64,000 nt of DNA from NCBI RefSeq assembly GCF_037081675.1, contig NZ_JAZAQL010000003.1, positions 496,001 to 560,000 on the forward strand, written 5' to 3'. A program made the translations under genes and the position numbers. The notes beneath the pieces were generated by a model. The model saw only the letters and a list, made by a program, of their open reading frames with translations. It did not search any database and had not been told where the DNA came from. Position 1 is the first letter of the stretch, and every line of letters starts with the position of its first letter. Source of the DNA: Halorubellus litoreus (GTDB taxonomy: Archaea > Halobacteriota > Halobacteria > Halobacteriales > Natrialbaceae). This document shows, piece after piece, positions 16,084 through 24,497 of this stretch.

Positions 16084-17909
16084 TTTTTCAGAGGTATGAG
16101 TTGGCTTTCATAGACTGATTTCGTTCACCGATTAGACGGACTCTTTAGCCTCTCCAGCTATCTCCTGATGTGGGTGTGACGCGTGAGTCACGCCGGACTG
16201 TCTTCCGTCGAATTGCTCGCCAACCGACTATCAAGTGGCCAGTCTATACTTCAAACCCGCTGTATGACCGCGCTTCACTTGCCGGATTAGAGTCGGATAT
16301 TCGCGCCGTCGCAGGAGCTTGGTTCGATCACGTCCACCACGAGTCAGTTGAGAAGTTCGTTTGCTCACTTCCGCTAGCGTATTTTCAGTTCAACGTACAC
16401 GACCGCTACGTGGGACCAACTCGCTACGAGATTGACACACTATTTCGGTTATTCGTTCTGAAGGAACTCCACGGGTGGGAGCACGAGACCGCACTCTGCG
16501 AGTACCTCGAAAGCCATCTCGAACTCTGTGAATGTCTTGGGCTGGGTGCCGTTCCCGACCAATCGACACTCTGGCGCAGTTGGCACACGCGCTTCAACGA
16601 TGAGCTTCGCGAGACGGTCCAGAAAGCGGCTCGAACGATTCTCATCAAAGCGCAGAACGCCGACGTCACCGTCCCCCGCGAACCAGAGCAGATCCTCCCG
16701 GCTCGTTGCGATGACGTGGACGAATCGGTTCCAGACGACCGAGCCATTCTGGACAACGCCGATAGAGTCACCGAGCACGTCAGCCGTGTCGTGTTCCCTG
16801 CGTTCTCGCTCAATCGTGGCGAGGGCTGTGAGGTCCACGAGCACGCTTTTTGAGACCTACAGACGTATCTCGGACTGCGCGAGCGGCTGGCTGCAAACGA
16901 GGGTGCTCGCAGTTTCGTCCACGAGTCAACGCGGGAGCGGACACCACTCGGACACGCCCACCGCGACCACATTCGTGATCTCTCTATCGAGCAGATTCGA
17001 GCGATGTACCGGCAGGCAATTCGACGACTCATTGATGAAGTCGCAGAGACGGAGAAGTTCTTCCGGGCAGGGATCGTCGCTATCGACATCACCGAGGCTG
17101 CTCCCTTCACCGGCGACCGGACCGGCCACGAGGACGAGATCATCGGGACGAAAGAACAGACCGACGAGTACGCCTATCAGTGGGCGACCGTCCAGCTGGT
17201 CGGGAACGCTGTCCCACTCGTCCTCGATGCCCGCCCGGTACGGAAAGGCGAGTCACGACTAGAAATCGTCGAGGACTTGCTGAATTCGGCTGAAGAGCTC
17301 GTTCACGTCGATAACGTACTGATGGACCGGGAGTTCGATAGCCAGCACGTCCTGGAGATGATTAGTCAGCGCGGGCACTCCTACGTCGTTCCGAAGCGGA
17401 CGCAGACCAGCGAGAAAGCCCAGGCCAAGCGATTGCTCCAGCGCGATCAAGGCCGATATGAAACTGACCGGAAGCTCCACCTCGGCAAGAACGAGTGGCA
17501 CGAGACGACGCTGACCTACCGACGGAAAGAGGACTCCGAGCACGACGATCACCGGCAGTATTCGGTGTTCATGACGAATCGGGGGAGCGGACACCTTACG
17601 GAGTACGGCTACAGGTGGGAGATCGAGAGTGGGTACAGGTCGATCAAACGGTTCATGGCGGCGACAACGTCGAAGAACTTTGGGCTGCGATTCTTCTACT
17701 TCGCGTTTGCGTGTCTGCTGTACTCGATCTGGCGAACTGTCGATCTCCTCGTCCAAGCCGAATTGACTGGCGAGTATGAGCACTCACCGGTGATTACAGC
17801 GGACAACACGCTGACGCTGCTGAAGAAGGAAACTGGAATCGGGTAGAGAGACACTCTGTCTGGGTTAGCCCGCCGTCTGAGTGGCTACACTATTGGACGT
17901 CTGAAAAAA
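16084..17909 (+). mobile_element. IS4-family insertion sequence with degraded transposase
   Basis: A DDE transposase reading frame is bounded by short similar ends. TTTTTCAGAGGT (16084-16095) on the left matches the inverse complement of ACGTCTGAAAAA (17898-17909) on the right, with one mismatch in the 12 bases. No convincing target-site duplication was found next to these ends, so the exact borders are tentative. The element sits in the lower-GC accessory patch. Confidence 0.6.
16170..17846 (+). pseudogene. IS4-type transposase interrupted by a single in-frame TGA
   Basis: One reading frame covers about 558 codons and is broken only by TGA at 16851-16853. Protein similarity to transposase is continuous on both sides (GEGCEVHEHAF, stop, DLQTYLGLRERL). 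The second half has the DDE residues: the Asp in GIVAIDITEAAPF, the Asp in LMDREFDS, and the Glu in YGYRWEIESGYRSIK. That last segment is an exact IS4 signature Y-x2-R-x3-E-x6-K. Translation probably begins at the GTG at 16170. A TGG tryptophan codon changed by one base would give this TGA. No frameshift is present, so inactivation looks recent. Confidence 0.85.
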
Positions 17910-18350
17910 TCTGCCCATATGGTTGAAAGTTTGGCAAGAATGGCCGCTTGGAGAGTGATCTGGAGCAGTTTCCGCTGACCGAATCGGTCAAATTCGCGCA
18001 TCACAGGCCCGCTAAACCCACTGTCGTCTCAACTTCCGCTCAAGCAAATTTGCTATAGCGAAATACCATTTATGAACGTGCTCAGCGTGCGTTGTGGGCG
18101 TCCACAGCACGGAAAACGGCAGATGCGACCCGTTACTCGAGCACTTTCGCTTTGTGTAGAAAGAACAAGTGGCATGACTCGCGAGCCCGCCTGCTGGCAT
18201 CGCGACCGAGCGACGACCCCGAGAATCGGGGTTCTGCCCGGATGAACGACGATTCTCGTCCGAGCACCGACCGTCGTCGAACTCTACGTCGTCGACCAGT
18301 CCCCGGGCCGTTCGGAAAGGTCTATGCGAGCGCCGACCCAGGCGACAGGC
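17847..18350. other. Intergenic region after the IS with a possible gene remnant
   Basis: Beyond the IS right end (about 17909), the region to 18350 has no intact gene. On the minus strand, about 18012-18160 can be read as a basic/aromatic peptide ending HVHKWYFAIANLLERK plus a few residues. It has a less arginine-rich, more protein-like composition than usual noise and may be the tail of a lost gene. It has no clear start. The bolA promoter must lie near 18300. Confidence 0.3.
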
Positions 18351-18596
18351 ATGGACGAACGCGACATCGCGGAGCTCATCGAGGCCGGTATCCCCGAAGC
18401 GAACGCAACCGTGACGCGACCGCGCGGCCCGGACGACGACGACCACTTCGCCGCAACCGTCGTCTCCCCCGCGTTCGAGGGCGAGACCGTGGTCGCCCAG
18501 CACGAGATGGTGTACGACGCACTCGGTGAACACATGACGACGGACATCCACGCTATCGAACTGACCACGCGCACACCCGACCAGGTCGAGGACTGA
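18351..18596 (+). CDS. BolA-family protein
   Basis: The protein has 81 residues, starting MDERDIAELIEAGIPEA. The BolA fold is indicated by the central DDHFAATVVSPAFEG (the place of the family's degenerate binding loop) and the C-terminal VYDALGEHMTTDIHAIELTT, which matches the family's terminal helix-strand. BolA proteins partner with monothiol glutaredoxins in Fe-S cluster transfer and iron sensing. A CGYS glutaredoxin gene lies 93 bases downstream on the same strand, strongly supporting that role. A start at 18324 would add nine unrelated residues. Confidence 0.88.
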   Translation: MDERDIAELIEAGIPEANATVTRPRGPDDDDHFAATVVSPAFEGETVVAQHEMVYDALGEHMTTDIHAIELTTRTPDQVED

Positions 18597-18689
18597 CGAG
18601 CGTCGAACGCGACCAGTGCCACCGTCGAAGCTACTTGCGTCGATTCCAGCGACGCAAGCCATATGCCTCCGGCAGCCCCAGGGTCGGGT

Positions 18690-19031
18690 ATGCCATTCGA
18701 CCCCGAGACGGACCTGGCGCCCGAGGACGTGCAAGCGACCGTCGACGACGCCATCGCGGACAACGACGTGGTGCTGTTCATGAAGGGCAACGAGCTGATG
18801 CCCCAGTGCGGGTACTCGAAGAAGGCGCTCGCGCTCATCCAGCGGCATCGGGACGAGTACGAGACCGTGGACGTCCTGCCGGCGCTCGACGAGTTCCGCG
18901 AGGCACTCGAGTCCCACAGTGGCTGGGAGACGATCCCGCAGACGTTCGTCGACGGCGAGTTCGTCGGCGGGAGCGACGTCCTGGAGCAACTCGAGGACGA
19001 CGGTGACCTCGCGGCGACGCTCGACGCGTAA
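18690..19031 (+). CDS. Monothiol glutaredoxin (CGYS active site)
   Basis: The protein has 113 residues. It has the monothiol glutaredoxin pattern: VVLFMKGNELMPQCGYSKKA, with the single active cysteine in CGYS (CGFS in most relatives), then the glutathione/cluster-binding ETIPQTFVDGEFVGGSDVLEQL. These proteins bridge [2Fe-2S] clusters with BolA partners rather than act as disulfide reductants. Haloarchaea use gamma-glutamylcysteine instead of glutathione, so the cluster ligand probably differs. It is paired with the BolA gene upstream. The 18690 start leaves out a nine-residue extension. Confidence 0.92.
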   Translation: MPFDPETDLAPEDVQATVDDAIADNDVVLFMKGNELMPQCGYSKKALALIQRHRDEYETVDVLPALDEFREALESHSGWETIPQTFVDGEFVGGSDVLEQLEDDGDLAATLDA

Positions 19032-19088
19032 CGCCAGCCAGTCTCTTCTACCGGTCGCGTCGTCCGACGGTCGCCAGCGCGAGCGCCG

Positions 19089-20120
19089 TCACTGCTGTGG
19101 GTCGAGGACGAAGAGCGTGCCGCCGTGGGCGGCTCCCGGCGCGTCCACTCGCTCGACGTTCACGACGTAGTCGGTTCCCGTCAGCGGGTCGTCGAGGACC
19201 AGGCCTTCGGCGGCTTCCGGGTTGCGGTCGTAGCGGTCCTGGAGCGAGGACTGTTCCTCGAACGCGTCCTCGACGTCGCTTCCGGGCGCCTGGTCGGCGT
19301 CGACGCCGAGGACGGCGGCTGCCGGGACGTTCAGGGCGACGAGCGTGTCCGTGTCGTCGACGAGGAACGCCGGGTCCTCGCGCTCGCCGAGGCCGACCTC
19401 GGCGGCGAGCGGGCTGTCGTCGACGAGCGAGTACCGGTACGCGCCGACGACGATGGCGACCGCGCTCACCGCGAACATGATCGGCGTGAGGTCGAGCGCG
19501 AGGATGCCGGCGGCGCTCAGCGCGAGGTACGCCGCGTTCCCGACGGTCGGGAAGACGACGGCGACGAGCATCGAGACGACCTGTCCGCGGTGGGCGGTCG
19601 ACGCACCGAACAGGCCTTTGAGAACGAGGGCGGCGCCGACGAACAGGATGAGGTACGCGAACGCGGCGTGCGCGAAGAACCCGACGCCCCACGCGCCGAA
19701 CTCGATTATCTCGGAGCCAGTGCCGGTCGCGCCCGTCCGTTCGACGGACGTCCAGATGAGGTCGGTGCGGACCCAGACGAGTGCGTTCACGACGAGCCCT
19801 TCGAGGAAGAGGACGGCGAGGAGCGGAGTGCGGATCCAGTGGTCGCGGCCGGTGTATTCGAGCGCGAACAGGAACCAGCCGATGGGGACGAACGCGATAC
19901 CGATGTACGTGAGTTTCGACGCGATGAGCGCCACCTCGAAGCTGAACGAGACGGTGTACACGAACGTGACGACGAGCCACACGAGCGAGCCGCCCAGCAG
20001 GAGCAGGAGTGGTCGGCCGCCCGGGCGACTCGCCCGGTCGAGGACGACGTAGAGTGCACCCATCGTCGCGAGTATCGCGACGACGAGCGTGGCCTGGTAG
20101 GCGAGCGTCGGGATGAGCAT
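19089..20120 (-). CDS. 7TM receptor (HisKA_7TM-type) with C-terminal PAS-like domain, no kinase
   Basis: The protein has 343 residues. Seven hydrophobic segments fill about residues 1-225, with the haloarchaeal histidine-kinase 7TM features FVYTVSFSFEVALIASKLTYIG and FALEYTGRDHWI. A PAS-like domain follows (about 235-340: DPAFLVDDTDTLVALNVPAAAVLG and VLDDPLTGTDYVVNVERV). Then the protein simply stops: there is no HisKA dimerisation helix and no HATPase domain. It may be a stand-alone sensor that passes its signal to a separate kinase or other partner. It is convergent with the glutaredoxin gene. Confidence 0.82.
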   Translation of the reverse strand: MLIPTLAYQATLVVAILATMGALYVVLDRASRPGGRPLLLLLGGSLVWLVVTFVYTVSFSFEVALIASKLTYIGIAFVPIGWFLFALEYTGRDHWIRTPLLAVLFLEGLVVNALVWVRTDLIWTSVERTGATGTGSEIIEFGAWGVGFFAHAAFAYLILFVGAALVLKGLFGASTAHRGQVVSMLVAVVFPTVGNAAYLALSAAGILALDLTPIMFAVSAVAIVVGAYRYSLVDDSPLAAEVGLGEREDPAFLVDDTDTLVALNVPAAAVLGVDADQAPGSDVEDAFEEQSSLQDRYDRNPEAAEGLVLDDPLTGTDYVVNVERVDAPGAAHGGTLFVLDPQQ

Positions 20121-20236
20121 GGACGTTCATGCTGTTTACTCGCTCAAAACCACTGTGGCCGAATCGGACGCTCATTCAAGTACGGGGCGTCGGCCGACGG
20201 TCGACGGATGGGTCGACCGGACGCGTCTTCCGAGCC

Positions 20237-21247
20237 CTATTCGTCGACGGCGACGAGCTGCTTCCCGATGTTGTCCCCCTCGAAGAGGCCGAGGAACGCG
20301 TCGGGTGCGTTCTCGAGGCCCTCCGTGACGGTCTCGCGGTACTGGATGGTGCCGTCGCCGACCCACTCGGCGAGCTGGCGCGTGGCTTGCTCGAAGCGCG
20401 CCTGGAAGTCGTTCACGAGGAAGCCCTCGACCTGCGCGCGGGATTCGATGAGCGCGGGGAGTTTCCGGGGGCCGGTCGGTATCTCGGTGGCGTTGTAGAG
20501 CGATATCTGGCCGCAGACGGCGACGCGCGCGTCGACGTTCAGTCGCTGGAAGACGGCGTCCGTGATGGGGCCGCCGACGTTGTCGAAGTACGCGTCGACG
20601 CCGCCGGGTGCGGCGTCGTCGAGCGCGGCGCGGTAGTCGTCGGTCTCCTTGTAGTTGATCGCGGCGTCGAACCCGAGGTCGTCCTCGAGGAACGCGACCT
20701 TCTCGTCGCTGCCGGCGAATCCGACGACGCGGGCACCGGCTTCCTTCGCTATCTGGCCGGCGACGCTCCCGACGGCGCCTGCGGCGCCGGTGACGACGAA
20801 CGTGTCCCCGGGTTTGACGTTCGCGACCTCGCGCGTCCCGAAGTACGCGGTGCGACCGGGCATCCCGAGGACGCCGAGCGCGGTGGAGACGGGGCCGAGG
20901 TCGGGATCGACCTGTGTCAGCGCGCTGGCGTTCGCGACCGTGTAGTCAGCCCATTCGAGGTTCCCGACGACGACGTCCCCCTCCTCGAACCCGGTTCCGT
21001 TCTCCGCGGCGACGTCGCCGACGACGCCGCCCTGGAGGGGGTCGCCGACGTCCCACGCTTCCGCGTAGGATTCCCCGGCGTTCATGCGGTCGCGCATGTA
21101 GGGGTCGACGGAGAGGTAGCGCGTCTCGACGACGACCTCGCCGGGCCCTGGCTCGGGGACGTCGGTCTCGACGAGCTCGAACGTGTCGCGGTCGGGGACG
21201 CCTGTCGGTCGCTTCGCGAGTACGAACTGGCGGTTGGTGTCTGTCAC
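20237..21247 (-). CDS. NADP-dependent oxidoreductase, zinc-free MDR (CurA/leukotriene B4 dehydrogenase-like)
   Basis: The protein has 336 residues. The N-terminal GroES-like fold has VETRYLSVDPYMRDRM, the signature of the prostaglandin/leukotriene reductase branch of medium-chain dehydrogenases. The Rossmann motif is VVTGAAGAVGSVAGQIAKE, followed by GGVDAYFDNVGG and the C-terminal EGLENAPDAFLGLFEGDNIGK. No structural zinc cysteines are present. It reduces activated double bonds or ketones with NADPH; the natural substrate is unknown. It is a single gene. Confidence 0.93.
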   Translation of the reverse strand: MTDTNRQFVLAKRPTGVPDRDTFELVETDVPEPGPGEVVVETRYLSVDPYMRDRMNAGESYAEAWDVGDPLQGGVVGDVAAENGTGFEEGDVVVGNLEWADYTVANASALTQVDPDLGPVSTALGVLGMPGRTAYFGTREVANVKPGDTFVVTGAAGAVGSVAGQIAKEAGARVVGFAGSDEKVAFLEDDLGFDAAINYKETDDYRAALDDAAPGGVDAYFDNVGGPITDAVFQRLNVDARVAVCGQISLYNATEIPTGPRKLPALIESRAQVEGFLVNDFQARFEQATRQLAEWVGDGTIQYRETVTEGLENAPDAFLGLFEGDNIGKQLVAVDE

Positions 21248-21334
21248 GGCTGTCGCTCGGGGCTGGTGTCGTAATGCGATTGGGGTCGCGGAAGGTCGTC
21301 GAGGGACCCCGTGGTCGTCAGCAGGTGACAGTAC

Positions 21335-21571
21335 TCACTCGTCTCGCGGCAGGTCGAACGTGCCGGTGCGGTCTGCGGCGATCGTCGACGCGTCGCGCGT
21401 GTCGTCGACGAGGTACGGGAGAACGTCCTCGTCGTCGACGTCGTCCTCGTCGTAGAACTCGACGTCCTCGTCGTCGCGGAGTGCATCGACGTCCGCCTTC
21501 AGCACGCGGAGTTCGGCTTCGCGCGCGTCCCGCAGGCCCTTCTTCTCGCGGCCTCGTTTGGTATCTGCCAT
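21335..21571 (-). CDS. Small acidic haloarchaeal protein of unknown function
   Basis: The protein has 78 residues, starting MADTKRGREKKGLRDAREAE. The N-terminal third is basic and helical; the middle is extremely acidic (EDVEFYDEDDVDDEDV). No known domain is recognised. The longer start at 21670 would add a region with no clear coding character. The gene stands alone between an oxidoreductase and a recombinase. Confidence 0.7.
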   Translation of the reverse strand: MADTKRGREKKGLRDAREAELRVLKADVDALRDDEDVEFYDEDDVDDEDVLPYLVDDTRDASTIAADRTGTFDLPRDE

Positions 21572-21767
21572 TACGATAGCGCATACGGGTCGTGTCTTGA
21601 TAACTATTGCCACTCCATTGGTGAGCGTTCGGCGCGTCCGATTCGCGCTCGGCGTCACGTCCGGAGCCACTGTGCAGCGTCGACGGTCCGCGAAGCGTCA
21701 CGGAACGGGGGGCGGGTTCCGACGAGAGGTGGTTTCTTGAGGTCGGGGGGCGACGGTCCCCGTAACG

Positions 21768-23027
21768 ATGGGCGACGACGGGACGGCGACGCCACTGGAG
21801 GACGCGATGGCGGCGCGCGTTCGACGACTGGAAGCCGGGAACTACCGCCGGAACAACGAGCTCGTGCTCGACGCGTTCGTCGCGTTCCAGCGAGCGCGCG
21901 GCGTGGAGACGCTCGAATCGGTCTCGGCGACGGACTGTCGCCGGTACGCACAGCACCTCGCGGACCGCGTGCGCGACGACGACCTGGCGGCGAGCAGCGC
22001 GAACACGTACTACGACGTCGTCCGCGCGTTCCTCGGGTGGTGCGTTCGCGACGGCCGCATCCCGGAGAACCCCGCCGACACGCTCCGGGCGACGGAGGAC
22101 CTCCCGACCGACTCCGGGGACGCGGACCGCCAGTACTGGTGGCCGGAGGAGCGCGAGGCGATGTTCGCGGCGCTGGACGCGACCGTCGACGAAGCGAACG
22201 ACGCCGCGGGAGATGCCGCCGGGACCGACGGTGCGAGGCGCGCGACGTGGGACCAGTTGAAGGCCCACCGCGACCGAGCGTTGTTCTACACGCTCGGGCT
22301 CTCCGGTGCACGCGGCGCGGAGGTCCTCCGCGACCCCGACGACGAACGCCGGAACGGCATCACGTGGGGTGACGTGGACTTCGACGCCGGCGTCGTCCGC
22401 GTGTTCGGGAAGACCCGCGAACACCAGACGATGCAGGTGATGACGCCGGCACTGGAGCGCCTGGAACGCTTCCGTGCGCTGCTCGCCCCCTCGAGTCCGG
22501 ACTGGCCGGTGTTCGTCTCGCTGCATCGACCGTCGCTATACGCGACCCTCCGCGAGGAACTCGGCGAGCGCGGCTGGCGCGAGGAGCGCATCGAGGAGCG
22601 TCTCGACGCCGACGGCCCGCTCGCGCTCGCGCGCGACGAGGACGTGACGCCACGCGCAATCTCCCTCCAGGGCGCGCGGTCGATGATGCAGCGTCGCTGC
22701 GAGACCGCGGACGTCCACGTCGACGGCGAGTACCTCAAACCCCACGGCGGGCGACGCGGCCTCGGCCACCAACTGTACTCGGAGAAGGCCGAACTCGCCC
22801 AGGAGGTCCTCCGCCACGAGAGCGTGACGACCACGCACGAGAGCTACCGCGAAGTGCAAGCCGAACAGCTCCGGGAGGACGCCGAAGCCGTCCTCTACGG
22901 GGCCGGAACTGCTAGCCAGTCCGACACGGGAACTGACAGTCGTTCCGGCGAGGGAACTGACAGCCGGACCGACACGGGAACTGACAGCCGGACTGACACG
23001 GGAACTGACAGCCGGACCGACGACTGA
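21768..23027 (+). CDS. Tyrosine recombinase/integrase with a C-terminal repeat tail
   Basis: The protein has 419 residues. The N-terminal SAM-like DNA-binding domain (about 15-110) ends in FLGWCVRDGRIPENPADT. The catalytic domain has the first Arg in LSGARGAEVLR, HGGRRGLGHQ for the His-x-x-Arg region, and RHESVTTTHESY with the second His and nucleophile Tyr. This is the phage integrase/XerC-D fold. No tRNA or att repeat is visible next to it, so it may be a chromosomal Xer-like enzyme or a leftover of an element. The last ~35 residues are Thr/Asp/Ser/Arg octapeptide repeats. A Na/Ca exchanger gene begins 3 bases after its stop. Confidence 0.9.
   Translation: MGDDGTATPLEDAMAARVRRLEAGNYRRNNELVLDAFVAFQRARGVETLESVSATDCRRYAQHLADRVRDDDLAASSANTYYDVVRAFLGWCVRDGRIPENPADTLRATEDLPTDSGDADRQYWWPEEREAMFAALDATVDEANDAAGDAAGTDGARRATWDQLKAHRDRALFYTLGLSGARGAEVLRDPDDERRNGITWGDVDFDAGVVRVFGKTREHQTMQVMTPALERLERFRALLAPSSPDWPVFVSLHRPSLYATLREELGERGWREERIEERLDADGPLALARDEDVTPRAISLQGARSMMQRRCETADVHVDGEYLKPHGGRRGLGHQLYSEKAELAQEVLRHESVTTTHESYREVQAEQLREDAEAVLYGAGTASQSDTGTDSRSGEGTDSRTDTGTDSRTDTGTDSRTDD
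22923..23018. repeat. Four 24-bp tandem repeats at the 3' end of the recombinase gene
   Basis: Units begin at 22923, 22947, 22971 and 22995. The last two are nearly identical and the first two more divergent. Each encodes an octapeptide of the form DTGTDSRT. The repeats stay in frame and produce a hydrophilic tail beyond the catalytic tyrosine. Confidence 0.9.
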
Positions 23028-23030
23028 CCG

Positions 23031-24053
23031 ATGGTGGACTTCGCCGCTACCGCCGTCGTCTTCGTCGTTTCGCTCGCCGTCCTCCTCTACGCGTCGGCCG
23101 TCTTCACGAGCACCATCGAACGCATCGGGCTGGCGCTCGGCGTGTCGCCGTTCGTCGTCGGCGCGACCGTGGTCTCCGCGGGGACGACCCTCCCCGAACT
23201 CGCGTCGTCGACGTTCGGCGTCCTCGCTGGCGAATCCGCGATCGTGGTCGGGAACGTCGTCGGGTCGAACGTCGCGAACATCTTCCTCGTCCTCGGGCTC
23301 GCCGCCGCACTCGGTGGCGGCATCACGATCGACCGAGAACTCGTGCGGGTCGACCTCCCGCTCCTCGTCGCCTCGGCCGCGTTCGTCCTGTTCACGACGT
23401 GGGACGGGACGTTCGCGTGGTACGAAGGCGCGCTCGCGCTCGCCGGCCTCGTCGTCTACGTGACGTACACGCTTCAGGAACCCCGCCGGCTCGAGGAGAC
23501 CGTCGAGGACGTCCTCGAGGGACAGGTCGGCGCGCCCGTGGACGTCGACCCGACCGCCGACCCCACCGAACCGGATTCCGCGACCGCTGTCGCCGCCGAC
23601 GTCTCGATCAGCGCACGAACCGTCCTCACGTCGGTCGCGGCGCTCGCGCTCGTGATCGCGAGCGCGAACTTCCTCGTGCAAGCCGTCCTCGACCTCGCCG
23701 CGTCCACTGGCGTCGCGACCGAGGTCGTCGCCATCACCGCGATCGCGATCGGGACGTCCCTCCCCGAGATCGCGGTCGGTGCGGCCGCAGTCCGCCAGGA
23801 CACGCCGGGGCTCGCCGTCGGGAACGTCCTCGGCGCGAACGTCTTCAACGCGTTCTGGGTGATGGGCGTCCCGAGCTTCCTCGGCCCGCTGTCGGTCTCG
23901 ACGAGTCTGCGCGCGTACGCGCTCCCCGCGATGCTCGTAGCGACGCTCCTCTACTTCTTCATCACCCAGGATCGCGTCATCACGCGCTACGACGGGTTCG
24001 CGCTCCTCCTCCTGTACGCCGTGTTCGTCGTGAATCTCTTCTCGTTCACGTGA
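23031..24053 (+). CDS. Sodium/calcium exchanger family membrane protein
   Basis: The protein has 340 residues and about ten hydrophobic segments in two inverted halves. The alpha-1 repeat is VVSAGTTLPELASS with GNVVGSNVANIFLVLG. The alpha-2 repeat is AIGTSLPEIAVGAAAV with GNVLGANVFNAFWVMG. Both hold the ion-binding Glu and Asn residues of the CaCA superfamily (YrbG-like). A cytoplasmic loop between the halves (about 155-195) is acidic. It probably exchanges Na+ for Ca2+ across the membrane. It starts 3 bases after the recombinase stop; that proximity probably has no functional meaning. Confidence 0.95.
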   Translation: MVDFAATAVVFVVSLAVLLYASAVFTSTIERIGLALGVSPFVVGATVVSAGTTLPELASSTFGVLAGESAIVVGNVVGSNVANIFLVLGLAAALGGGITIDRELVRVDLPLLVASAAFVLFTTWDGTFAWYEGALALAGLVVYVTYTLQEPRRLEETVEDVLEGQVGAPVDVDPTADPTEPDSATAVAADVSISARTVLTSVAALALVIASANFLVQAVLDLAASTGVATEVVAITAIAIGTSLPEIAVGAAAVRQDTPGLAVGNVLGANVFNAFWVMGVPSFLGPLSVSTSLRAYALPAMLVATLLYFFITQDRVITRYDGFALLLLYAVFVVNLFSFT

Positions 24054-24130
24054 CCACGGCCGGGAGTCCTCGCTCGACGAGGCACGGCACTATCCGTCGC
24101 TGTTCCTCGGTATCCGTCACTAACCGGCTA

Positions 24131-24141
24131 GTTTATGTTTC
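24131..24141 (+). promoter_or_regulatory. TATA-like element of the small membrane gene
   Basis: gtttatgttt lies about 25 bases before the ATG at 24162. This fits a leaderless transcript starting close to the start codon, and it favours that start over the ATG at 24135, which lies within the element. Confidence 0.45.
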
Positions 24142-24161
24142 TTAGCGACAATCGAACGAGA

Positions 24162-24359
24162 ATGCAACCCCGGTGTCGTTCGCGAACGCCCTCGCCCTCG
24201 CGGCGACTGATCGTCCTCTGTCTCGCCGTCTGGTTCGGCGTCCTCGGCGCGTACCTGGGCGGCGCACTCCCGTTGTCCGTGCCGGAGCTGAGCTCGTTCA
24301 CGGTCGCGTCGACCGTCGTCTTCTCGGGGCTCGCCGTCGCGTACGAGCTCGGATACTGA
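24162..24359 (+). CDS. Small two-helix membrane protein
   Basis: The protein has 65 residues, starting MQPRCRSRTPSPSRR. It has a basic N-terminus followed by two hydrophobic segments (about 17-38 and 44-62). No domain is recognised. The gene is preceded by a TATA-like element at the right distance for leaderless expression and followed at once by 30-bp tandem repeats. Its small size leaves doubt. Confidence 0.5.
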   Translation: MQPRCRSRTPSPSRRLIVLCLAVWFGVLGAYLGGALPLSVPELSSFTVASTVVFSGLAVAYELGY

Positions 24360-24368
24360 CGTCCACGC

Positions 24369-24466
24369 CACCGACGTCCCGATGTCAGCAATCGACCGCA
24401 CCGACGTCCCGATGTCAGCAATCGACCGCACCGACGTTCCGGTGTCACCGGTCGACCGCACCGACG
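24369..24466. repeat. 30-bp tandem repeats, two perfect and one degenerate
   Basis: Copies lie at 24369-24398 and 24399-24428 (identical) and 24429-24458 (diverged), with a partial 8-base copy at 24459-24466. They occupy the gap between the small membrane gene and the convergent VIT1/CCC1 gene. There are no spacers, so this is not a CRISPR array. Confidence 0.85.
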
Positions 24467-24497
24467 ACGTTCCCCCGGAACGAACGGATGACGCCGA

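Noticed and set aside
18012..18160. Independent small gene on the minus strand after the IS
   Set aside because: Protein-like in part but with no start codon or upstream promoter; better treated as a remnant.
21768..24053. Integrase-Na/Ca exchanger as a mobile unit
   Set aside because: GC and codon use match the surroundings and no att repeats or tRNA are visible; the close spacing is probably chance.
24369..24466. Possible CRISPR array
   Set aside because: Repeats are directly adjacent without spacers, number only two to three, and no cas gene is present.
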